Below, piece by piece: positions 1 through 4,526 of a stretch of 5,000 bases of DNA; within the stretch, counting starts at the first letter, position 1, and each line of letters opens with the position of its first letter. The stretch is from an uncultured Eubacteriales bacterium (GTDB taxonomy: Bacteria > Bacillota > Clostridia > Oscillospirales > UMGS1783): positions 1-5,000 of the forward strand of contig USJY01000135.1 of the NCBI GenBank assembly GCA_900555065.1, given 5' to 3'. The notes under the pieces were generated by a model, which made no database searches, was not told the origin of the DNA, and saw nothing but the letters and a program-made list of their open reading frames with translations. The position numbers were made by a program, and so were the translations under genes.

Positions 1-102
1 TCCCGGCCCGCGGGGAACTGCCCGCGCCGCGCCGCGCCCGCGCTGCGCCGCTCTGCGCGGGCGCAGGCAAAACCGGTTCCTCCGCCCGCGCGCCCGGCAG
101 GG
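1..102. other. Very GC-rich flank downstream of lplA, no supported gene
   Basis: This stretch follows the lplA stop codon and runs to the window edge. It is dominated by GC-only runs. A 9-bp inverted repeat pairs 55-63 with 83-91, and a smaller hairpin lies at 53-66, but neither is followed by a T-run on the minus strand, so I do not call a terminator. On the minus strand a GGAGG (79-83) lies 8 nt before a TTG (68-70), and that frame stays open to position 1. Its predicted residues are a low-complexity Ala/Arg/Gly/Pro mix, so a real downstream gene cannot be claimed. Confidence 0.5.
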
Positions 103-1086
103 TTAAAACATTGTCTGAATCAGCTGCTCGGTAGTAATCCCGCCCAGATACGGGACCAGGTCCATGCCGGCGAGCGCGGCGCGGATGGCCTCCGGCTCGT
201 GCGACACGCCTGTGAGCGCGGCTTCCAGCTCGGATATTTCCGCAACCCCGAAAAAGTCGCCCGCAATCCGGATTCCTGTGATGCGCTCGCCGTCGATATC
301 CATACGCACCTCAATCAGGCCGCCGTCAAACTTCGCCGTCTTTTGAAACGAATAGGCAGGATTCTCCCCGAAATTCCAGCCCCACTGTGCATATTTTTCC
401 GCACAAAGCCGGCCGATCTGCGCATGGTCCTCTTTGGAAAGCGTATAGGCCTCGCTGTCCGGGTATTTCGCCTCGACAAAGGCCAGCAGCTTGTCCATAA
501 ATTCGGTAATTTCCATGGGCTCTTTAAGGAATTCCGATATATTTGCCACCCTGGCCCGTACAGACTGGATGCTCTTTCCCTGGATTTTAAGCGGATGCAC
601 CGTCAGCGCGCGCGAAAGGTCCGTCATATTCGCGCCGAACAGCAGCGTCCCGTGGTGCATAAACCGGTCGCCGAAGCGCGTCTGGGCGTTGCCGGAGATT
701 TTATAGCCGCTCACCTGTATGTCGTTGCGTCCGGAGAACGCAGCGTCCAGGCCGAGCGAACGCAGAAAATCGACGACCGGCCGGGTAAACCGCTCAAAGG
801 AAACGTCTGCGCCCGCCTCTTTCTGCGTTGCGATAAACGTGAAATTGATGTTCCCCAAATCGTGAAAGACCGCGCCGCCGCCGGTCAGGCGGCGAACCAC
901 TTGAATCCCGTGGTCGCGTACGTAATCAACGTCGATTTCGCTGTAGGCGTTCTGGTTTTTGCCGATGATAATGGACGGCTTATTGCGCCACAAATAAAAA
1001 ATGTCCCCGCGTTTCTGCTTGAGCAGGAATTCCTCCGCCGCCAGATTGTACGCAGGGTCCGTCGTATCAGTCCGAATCAAATACAT
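103..1086 (-). CDS. lplA: Lipoate-protein ligase (LplA/LplJ family)
   Basis: This cytoplasmic enzyme activates lipoate with ATP to lipoyl-AMP and transfers it to a lysine of lipoyl domains (GcvH or 2-oxoacid dehydrogenase E2), allowing use of scavenged lipoate. The 327-residue product matches the usual length of Bacillota LplJ-type ligases. Visible motifs are NKPSIIIGKNQN (35-46), the RRLTGGGAVFHD lipoate/adenylate loop (65-76), SGRND (118-122), KISGNAQ with the likely catalytic Lys129 (129-135), HGTLLF (145-150), and a C-terminal accessory domain (about 240-327) containing GDFFGVAEISELE. A GTG at 1195-1197 opens the same frame, but the ATG at 1084-1086 is preferred: GGAGG (1095-1099) lies 8 nt upstream, and homologues begin with MYLI-like residues followed by DP..NLA.EE. 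The gene has its own promoter and a 131-nt leader. Family assignment is firm; the preference for free lipoate over octanoate is inferred from the family. Confidence 0.95.
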   Translation of the reverse strand: MYLIRTDTTDPAYNLAAEEFLLKQKRGDIFYLWRNKPSIIIGKNQNAYSEIDVDYVRDHGIQVVRRLTGGGAVFHDLGNINFTFIATQKEAGADVSFERFTRPVVDFLRSLGLDAAFSGRNDIQVSGYKISGNAQTRFGDRFMHHGTLLFGANMTDLSRALTVHPLKIQGKSIQSVRARVANISEFLKEPMEITEFMDKLLAFVEAKYPDSEAYTLSKEDHAQIGRLCAEKYAQWGWNFGENPAYSFQKTAKFDGGLIEVRMDIDGERITGIRIAGDFFGVAEISELEAALTGVSHEPEAIRAALAGMDLVPYLGGITTEQLIQTMF

Positions 1087-1094
1087 TTCATACG

Positions 1095-1099
1095 CCTCC
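1095..1099 (-). promoter_or_regulatory. Ribosome binding site of lplA
   Basis: Minus-strand GGAGG lies 8 nt before the ATG at 1084-1086. It decides the start in favour of this ATG over the upstream in-frame GTG at 1195-1197, which has no comparable Shine-Dalgarno sequence. Confidence 0.85.
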
Positions 1100-1134
1100 A
1101 AATGCGCACGGCAAACCTGTCCGCGCCGCACGCA

Positions 1135-1162
1135 GAGAAAACAGGCGGCCATGCCTGCCTGT
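1135..1162 (-). terminator. Possible attenuator hairpin in the lplA leader
   Basis: In the minus-strand transcript, 1157-1162 pairs with 1141-1146 (ACAGGC with GCCTGT). Beyond a bulged A (1156), GGC (1153-1155 complement) pairs with GCC (1147-1149) around a 3-nt loop. The stem is followed at once by TTTTCTC, a short U-rich tail. It lies between the lplA promoter and the lplA ribosome binding site, as expected for an attenuator, but the U-tract is short and function is unproven. Confidence 0.35.
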
Positions 1163-1169
1163 CCTCCCC

Positions 1170-1190
1170 CATATCTTGCGACGGGATATG
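1170..1190 (-). other. Leader hairpin upstream of the lplA attenuator
   Basis: CATATC and GATATG form a perfect 6-bp inverted repeat (1185-1190 with 1170-1175) around a 9-nt loop. It lies in the transcribed leader just before the possible attenuator. I do not recognise a known riboswitch class here. Confidence 0.35.
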
Positions 1191-1223
1191 CTTTCACCGC
1201 CGGCAGGTCTATTGATAGTTTTC

Positions 1224-1252
1224 ATTATAGCACACGCCCGCGCCGTGCGCAA
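1224..1252 (-). promoter_or_regulatory. Sigma-A-type extended -10 promoter of lplA
   Basis: The minus strand shows a perfect TATAAT (1224-1229) preceded by TGTGC, giving an extended -10, and a 17-bp spacer from TTGCGC (1247-1252), which keeps the TTG core of the -35. Transcription would start near 1217, leaving a leader of about 131 nt. The AT-rich patch stands out from GC-rich surroundings. It implies that lplA can be transcribed independently of soj-spo0J. Confidence 0.75.
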
Positions 1253-1297
1253 GCGCGTATACGGCGCGTCGGCTCTGCATTTGCAGCGGCAAAGCCG

Positions 1298-1318
1298 GGC
1301 GACCGGAAACCGGCCGCC
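1298..1318 (-). terminator. GC-rich hairpin after spo0J, possible terminator
   Basis: Five bases after the spo0J stop codon, 1310-1318 and 1298-1306 form a 9-bp stem with a UUU loop in the minus-strand transcript. One pair is G-U in that transcript but A-C on the other strand, which favours minus-strand function. Two smaller hairpins follow (1287-1297 and 1275-1286). No good U-tract follows, so it may be a weak terminator or an mRNA 3'-end stabiliser. Confidence 0.4.
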
Positions 1319-1323
1319 GCCTG

Positions 1324-2181
1324 TCACGCAAGCCCGCCCGAAAGCAGTTCGGCGAGCGCGGTCAGGTCGTCGTCCGAATAAAACTCCAGCACAATCCGCC
1401 CGCGGCCGCCGGAACGGACCACCTTTGCCTTGCGGCCCAGGTTTTCCGAAATGCGCGTCTCCAGCTCGCGCACATACGGCAGCGCCGGGTCCTCCTGCTT
1501 GTCCTGCTTGGGCTGCAGCGCGCGCCGGACCATCGCCTCCAGTTCGCGCACCGAGAGCTCGTCCGCGGCGGCGCGCGCTGCAAGTTCAGCCGCGGTCTTT
1601 TCATCCGGGCAGGCAAGCAGCACTTTTCCATGGCCCGGCGAGAGCTTACCCTCCTCAAGCAGATCGAGCGCCGCCGCGGGCAGATGCAGCAAACGCAGCG
1701 CGTTGGCAACGCCCGGCCGGGATTTGCCGACCCGCCGCGCGATCTGCTCCTGCGTCAGCCCGAACTCCTCCTGCAGGCGCAGGTAACCCTTGGCCTCCTC
1801 AATGATATTCAGGTCCTCCCGCTGCAGGTTTTCAATCAGGGACACTTCCATGATCTCCTGCGCGCCGGCGGCCCGCACGACGACCGGCACTTTTTTCAGT
1901 CCGGCCATCCGCGCCGCGCGCCAGCGGCGTTCGCCCGCGATAATCCGATACCGGCCGTCGCCCAGCTCCGAGACGATCAGGGGCGAAACCACGCCGTGCT
2001 CCCGGATGGAATCGGCCAGTTCCCGCAGCTTCTCCTCATCAAAAACATGCCGGGGCTGTCCGCGGTTGGGCTCAATATCCGCCACGGCAACTTCTGTCGG
2101 CGCGCCGCCGGTCTCCGGCGCACGCGCCGGCTCGTTATCCTGAAACAGGGCGTCAAGGCCCCTTCCCAATCCTTTTTTCAT
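1324..2181 (-). CDS. spo0J: Chromosome partitioning protein ParB/Spo0J
   Basis: ParB is a CTP-dependent DNA clamp that loads at parS, spreads along DNA, recruits SMC/condensin and stimulates the Soj ATPase. The 285-residue product shows, in order: the ParA-contacting N-terminal tip KKGLGRGLDALF (2-13); the ParB N-terminal domain with QPR (42-44); the CTP-binding motifs GERRWRA (83-89) and ENLQRED (117-123); a helix-turn-helix around 142-166 with GKSRPGVAN; the conserved SPGHGK (181-186); and a C-terminal dimerisation domain (about 233-285). Recognition positions Arg155 and Gly183 are of the ParB (parS-binding) type. The ATG at 2179-2181 has AGGAGA 6 nt upstream, inside the end of soj, and overlaps the soj stop as ATGA, implying translational coupling. 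Two parS sites lie upstream of the operon. The identification is secure. Confidence 0.97.
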   Translation of the reverse strand: MKKGLGRGLDALFQDNEPARAPETGGAPTEVAVADIEPNRGQPRHVFDEEKLRELADSIREHGVVSPLIVSELGDGRYRIIAGERRWRAARMAGLKKVPVVVRAAGAQEIMEVSLIENLQREDLNIIEEAKGYLRLQEEFGLTQEQIARRVGKSRPGVANALRLLHLPAAALDLLEEGKLSPGHGKVLLACPDEKTAAELAARAAADELSVRELEAMVRRALQPKQDKQEDPALPYVRELETRISENLGRKAKVVRSGGRGRIVLEFYSDDDLTALAELLSGGLA

Positions 2182-2954
2182 GGCTGTTCTCCTGCATTTT
2201 TCCTCAAAAATTCTTCTCCAACGGCCTTATAGGCCATCGCGCCCTTACAGAACCGGTCGTATTCAAAAATGGGCATTCCATAGCTCGGCGCTTCCGACAG
2301 GCGCACATTGCGCGGGATAACGGCGGTGTACAGCTTGTCATTGAAATACTTTTTCACTTCTTCCGCAGATTGGATGCTCAGGTTCTGCCGCCCGTCGTAC
2401 ATGGTGAGCAATACGCCCTCAATTTCCAGTCCGGGATTGTAATTGCGTTTGACGAGCTTAATGGTGTTGGTCAGCTGGGACAGCCCCTCGAGCGCAAAAT
2501 ACTCGCACTGGATGGGAATGAGCACGCTGTCCGCGGCGCACAGGGCGTTGAGCGTCAGCAGCGCAAGCGACGGCGGACAATCGATAAAAACAAAGTCGAA
2601 CTCGTCCCGTACCGATGCAAGGGCCTGTTTCAGCATGCCTTCCCGCTTGTCCAATCCTACGAGTTCCAGCTCCGCGCCGGCAAGATCTATACTGGATGGA
2701 AGCAGAAAGAGGTTGGCCGTGCCCGTTTTGAGAATGCAGGCCGCCGTCTCCTGCGGATGTGCCAGCGCGGTATAGACGGAGCGCTCAAGTTTGCGTTTGT
2801 TTACGCCGCAGCCGCTCGTCGCGTTTCCCTGCGGATCCATATCTACAAGCAGCGTGCGCTTGCCGAGCAGTGCGACAGCCGCGCTCAGGTTGATTACGCT
2901 CGTGGTTTTGCCCACGCCGCCCTTCTGATTTGCAACAGCAACGATTTTACCCAT
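2178..2954 (-). CDS. soj: Chromosome partitioning ATPase ParA/Soj
   Basis: Soj is a deviant Walker A (MinD/ParA) ATPase that dimerises on ATP, binds DNA nonspecifically, is released by Spo0J-stimulated hydrolysis, and in Bacillus also modulates DnaA. From the ATG at 2952-2954 the protein has 258 residues. It has the deviant Walker A KGGVGKTT (11-18, with signature Lys11 and P-loop Lys16), VDMDPQGN (37-44, Asp40), Walker B FVFIDCPPS (122-130) and the conserved IPRNVRLSEAPSYG (213-226). An ATG at 2961-2963 would add three residues, but GGGGAG (2964-2969) touches it directly and is 9 nt from the ATG at 2954, and B. subtilis Soj begins MGKI with the same motif numbering. It is first in the soj-spo0J operon, overlaps spo0J by 4 bp, and follows a stem-loop leader and an extended -10 promoter next to parS. 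Confidence 0.97.
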   Translation of the reverse strand: MGKIVAVANQKGGVGKTTSVINLSAAVALLGKRTLLVDMDPQGNATSGCGVNKRKLERSVYTALAHPQETAACILKTGTANLFLLPSSIDLAGAELELVGLDKREGMLKQALASVRDEFDFVFIDCPPSLALLTLNALCAADSVLIPIQCEYFALEGLSQLTNTIKLVKRNYNPGLEIEGVLLTMYDGRQNLSIQSAEEVKKYFNDKLYTAVIPRNVRLSEAPSYGMPIFEYDRFCKGAMAYKAVGEEFLRKNAGEQP

Positions 2955-2963
2955 GATTTTCAT

Positions 2964-2969
2964 CTCCCC
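2964..2969 (-). promoter_or_regulatory. Ribosome binding site of soj
   Basis: Minus-strand GGGGAG lies 9 nt before the ATG at 2952-2954 and directly abuts the ATG at 2961-2963, so it supports the shorter start. A second SD-like AAAGGAGG (2982-2989) is 18 or more nt from either ATG and is caught in a hairpin. Confidence 0.7.
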
Positions 2970-2970
2970 G

Positions 2971-3003
2971 GCGCGCGCGGGCCTCCTTTCGGCCTGCGCG
3001 CGC
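2971..3003 (-). other. Strong GC stem-loop in the soj leader
   Basis: In the minus-strand transcript 2996-3003 pairs with 2971-2978 (eight alternating G-C pairs). After one A-C mismatch, 2991-2994 pairs with 2980-2983 (GGCC with GGCC) around the 7-nt loop GAAAGGA. The stem ends directly against the soj ribosome binding site (2964-2969), and its loop carries most of an SD-like AAAGGAGG. There is no U-tract, so it is not a terminator. A role in translation or mRNA stability is inference. Confidence 0.5.
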
Positions 3004-3058
3004 TCTCTCTGACCCCGAATCCCCAGGGAGGGGAGACGGGAGTCACCCTGATGAAACT

Positions 3059-3087
3059 ATTATAGCATAAAACCCTGCGAAGAAAAA
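3059..3087 (-). promoter_or_regulatory. Extended -10 promoter of soj-spo0J
   Basis: The minus strand carries a perfect TATAAT (3059-3064) preceded by TGC, making an extended -10. The -35 position at a 17-bp spacer (3082-3087, TTTTTC) is poor, so the extended -10 would carry recognition. The start would be near 3052, giving a leader of about 98 nt. A perfect parS ends 7 bp upstream of the -35 position, so ParB loading or spreading could repress its own operon; this is inference. Confidence 0.7.
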
Positions 3088-3094
3088 GAGGGGT

Positions 3095-3110
3095 TGTTCC
3101 ACGTGGAACA
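3095..3110. promoter_or_regulatory. parS centromere site 1 (soj-proximal)
   Basis: TGTTCCACGTGGAACA is a perfect 16-bp palindrome (18 bp with the flanking T and A) that fits the ParB/Spo0J site consensus TGTTNCACGTGAAACA except for one base that makes it symmetric. It lies about 40 bp upstream of the predicted soj transcription start. It should be a Spo0J loading site and possibly an autoregulatory site. Confidence 0.95.
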
Positions 3111-3175
3111 ATTATTTTTTACAGCCTGTCCGGCCGTCCCGTCAAGGCCCATCCGCAAATCCGAGTTTCCCCCGT

Positions 3176-3208
3176 GGGCCGCCTGTACAGACTCCGCTAC
3201 AGGCGCCC
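3176..3208. repeat. Inverted repeat in the parS-bounded gap
   Basis: Positions 3180-3187 pair perfectly with 3198-3205 (core GCCTGTA with TACAGGC). Past one bulged base (3179) three more G-C pairs join 3176-3178 with 3206-3208. The loop is 10 nt. No T-run follows on either strand, so it is not an intrinsic terminator. Its role is unknown. Confidence 0.5.
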
Positions 3209-3575
3209 GCATTTCACAGTCCGTATCAGGCGGCCGACGGCCTGTTCTGCTTGTGCGAATGCGGACCTGCCTGCCCTGCGGACGCGCCGTTGATTTGCCC
3301 GCCGGCATACCCGCCCTGCCCGTGCGTCCCCAAAAACGGCGCTTGTCCCCGTCCGGCGTGCTTTATAGGCTCGGCGCGCGGCCGCAGTCCGACGCCACAG
3401 CCCCATACGCGCAGGTAACACAAAGCGCCGTTCGGTCCGGCGCGCGTTCCCGTCGCGGTGTTCCTATTCGGCCCGGCGCGCGGCCCGCGCGTCTCCGCTT
3501 TACGCAGGTTTGCGCCCGTCCTTTTAACCGCAAAATGAGCGGCCTTCCCTTTATCATGTGCCGGACGCGTCTCAA

Positions 3576-3591
3576 TGTTCCACGTGGAACA
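3576..3591. promoter_or_regulatory. parS centromere site 2 (noc-proximal)
   Basis: This is a second exact copy of the 16-bp palindrome TGTTCCACGTGGAACA, 481 bp from the first. It starts only 4 bp past the noc terminator stem on the side away from noc. Identity of the 16 bp with different flanks argues that selection acts on the site itself. Confidence 0.95.
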
Positions 3592-3595
3592 CAGC

Positions 3596-3631
3596 AAAGG
3601 GCCGAGCCCGCATATGCGGGCCCGGCCCCTT
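3596..3631 (-). terminator. Intrinsic terminator of noc
   Basis: About 22 bp after the noc stop, the minus-strand transcript can form a 16-bp stem: a perfect inner GCCCGC/GCGGGC around loop AUAU (3606-3621), then ten more pairs ending AA with UU. Two pairs are G-U in this orientation but would be A-C in the opposite transcript, so it is tuned for minus-strand transcription. The U-tail is short (UUU, partly in the stem). It separates noc from the soj-spo0J unit. Confidence 0.75.
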
Positions 3632-3653
3632 CTCCATCCGGCTCAGCCGCCTG

Positions 3654-4472
3654 TCATCCTATTTTTTTTTGCGCGCCGGAAATCCGCGCCGCCCGGTTCT
3701 TGGGAATCTTAATCGTGTAATGAATAAACTCCTCGTCCTCCGTCTTTTTCGCATCGGCCTGAATTCCTGCGCTTGCAAGGTATTTAATCGACTTGTCTAT
3801 GGTGTTGATGAAGATCCGCAGGTCCTTAAAATAAATTTTGGGCTTTTTATGCTGTCTGACGGACGACTGCTGCAGCTTTATATAGCGCTCCGTAGCCTCG
3901 ACGTTCAGCTCGTGCTCAATGATATATTCGAGCACGGCCGCACGTTCGGCCTCAGGCACCGTCAGCAGGGCGCGGGCATGGCGTTCGGTAAGCCCTGCGT
4001 CCAGAATCCTGCGCCGCAGCGCCTCGTCAAGTGCGAGCAGGCGCAGCTTGTTTGCGACGCTCGACTGTGCTTTCCCCAGCTTTTTGGCAATCTCCTCCTG
4101 CGTTAAATTCAGCATCAGCATCAGCCGGCGGATCCCGACGGCCTCTTCAAATGGGTTGAGGTCTTTGCGCTGCAGGTTTTCAATCATCGACGCGACAGCG
4201 GCCTTTTCACTGTTAAAGTCGCATATAATACAGGGCAGAACGGATAAGCCGGCCATTTTTGCGGCGCGCAGCCTGCGTTCCCCTGCAATGATCTGGTATT
4301 CGCCGTCGTGCCTGCGCACAAGCAGCGGCTGCAAAATGCCCACTTGCCGAATGCTGAGCGCAAGCTCCTCAATATCCCTCTGGTCAAACTGCCGGCGCGC
4401 CTGTCCCGGATCGGGGCGAAGCCGGTTCACGGGAATCTGCCTGATGCTGTAATCGCGGTACTGCCTGTCCAT
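3654..4472 (-). CDS. noc: Noc-like nucleoid occlusion protein (ParB paralogue)
   Basis: Noc proteins are ParB-derived CTP-dependent DNA clamps that, in Bacillus, bind dispersed sites and the membrane to block Z-ring assembly over the nucleoid. From the ATG at 4470-4472 (272 residues) it shows CTP motifs GERRLRA (64-70) and ENLQRKD (98-104), a helix-turn-helix (about 123-146) with GKAQSSVANKLRLL, then TERHARALL (162-170), and the Noc-type C-terminal domain with RIFINTIDKSI and YTIKIPK (252-258). Gln136, Lys142 and Arg164 match Noc-type recognition residues, while Ala147 is not the lysine of B. subtilis Noc. Only about 14 residues precede the core domain, so the membrane-binding amphipathic N-terminal extension of Bacillus Noc is absent. 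GAGGTGAT 6 nt upstream supports this ATG over the GTG at 4479-4481. It sits between rsmG and soj as in Bacillus. Whether it blocks division is unproven. Confidence 0.88.
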   Translation of the reverse strand: MDRQYRDYSIRQIPVNRLRPDPGQARRQFDQRDIEELALSIRQVGILQPLLVRRHDGEYQIIAGERRLRAAKMAGLSVLPCIICDFNSEKAAVASMIENLQRKDLNPFEEAVGIRRLMLMLNLTQEEIAKKLGKAQSSVANKLRLLALDEALRRRILDAGLTERHARALLTVPEAERAAVLEYIIEHELNVEATERYIKLQQSSVRQHKKPKIYFKDLRIFINTIDKSIKYLASAGIQADAKKTEDEEFIHYTIKIPKNRAARISGAQKKIG

Positions 4473-4478
4473 ATGTAT

Positions 4479-4484
4479 CACCTC
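4479..4484 (-). promoter_or_regulatory. Ribosome binding site of noc
   Basis: Minus-strand GAGGTG, extended by AT to match the 16S rRNA tail, ends 6 nt before the ATG at 4470-4472. It contains the alternative GTG start at 4479-4481, which is therefore unlikely to be used. Confidence 0.85.
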
Positions 4485-4490
4485 ACCCTT

Positions 4491-4519
4491 ATGATACCAT
4501 AACTGGAATAATTATCCAA
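4491..4519 (-). promoter_or_regulatory. Probable noc promoter
   Basis: The minus strand has TATCAT (4491-4496, five of six to TATAAT) preceded by TGG, so an extended -10, 17 bp from TTGGAT (4514-4519), which keeps the TTG core. The predicted start near 4484 leaves a very short leader that only just includes the ribosome binding site, so the exact start is uncertain. Some noc mRNA could also come from rsmG read-through, as I see no clear terminator between them. Confidence 0.5.
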
Positions 4520-4524
4520 TTATT
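4507..4524. repeat. 18-bp dyad over the noc -35 region
   Basis: AATAATT and AATTATT form a perfect 7-bp inverted repeat around a 4-bp centre, covering the predicted -35 of noc and its flank. The placement suits a repressor operator. It does not match the known Noc site (ATTTCCCGGGAAAT) or parS, and I do not recognise the binding protein. Confidence 0.45.
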
Positions 4525-4526
4525 TT

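Larger units (their letters stand above)
2992..3653. other. Long non-coding region between soj and noc
   Basis: No convincing gene lies between the noc stop and the soj start. The region holds, from the noc side, the noc terminator (3596-3631), a parS (3576-3591), about 464 bp of GC-rich sequence without a recognised gene, a second parS (3095-3110), the soj promoter, and the soj leader. The open frames here start at weak GTG or TTG codons, lack good ribosome binding sites, and read as Arg/Pro/Ala-rich composition artefacts of high GC. Local structure includes an inverted repeat at 3176-3208 and three copies of CGGCGCGCG (3372, 3438, 3474). I see no tRNA, rRNA or known small-RNA signature. Confidence 0.6.

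Noticed and set aside
1..70. A downstream gene starting at TTG (68-70) behind GGAGG (79-83)
   Set aside because: Only about 23 low-complexity codons are visible before the edge and the GC-rich hairpin includes the site; the support is too thin.
53..91. GC hairpins after lplA as a terminator
   Set aside because: Stems are strong, but neither is followed by a T-run in the minus-strand direction.
199..1215. Plus-strand frame of 338 codons opposite lplA
   Set aside because: It is the antisense shadow of the well-supported lplA gene, with no recognisable domain of its own.
1176..1805. Plus-strand frame of 209 codons opposite spo0J
   Set aside because: Composition is Arg/Pro/Ala-rich, as expected from the antisense frame of a GC-rich gene, and the opposite strand encodes a clear ParB.
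2370..3065. Plus-strand frame of 231 codons opposite soj
   Set aside because: Antisense shadow of soj, and it crosses the soj promoter and leader.
3094..3120. parS 1 followed by TTATTTTTT resembles a plus-strand intrinsic terminator
   Set aside because: The palindrome is fully explained as parS and no plus-strand gene leads into it. The resemblance is worth knowing because terminator finders would call it.
3362..3367. TATAAA on the minus strand inside the gap as a small-RNA promoter
   Set aside because: There is no -35 at an acceptable distance and no TGN extension.
3226..3597. Minus-strand frame of 123 codons in the noc-soj gap
   Set aside because: No Shine-Dalgarno sequence, basic low-complexity residues, and it begins within parS directly after the noc terminator. 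Other minus-strand frames here (3060-3308, 3197-3421, 3363-3575) overlap it in different frames, showing that long open frames are a GC effect.
3094..3720. Plus-strand frame of 208 codons beginning with MFHVEQ
   Set aside because: The first residues are just the parS palindrome translated; it starts at TTG, has no ribosome binding site, is Arg/Pro/Ala-rich, and overlaps the noc terminator and the noc 3' end.
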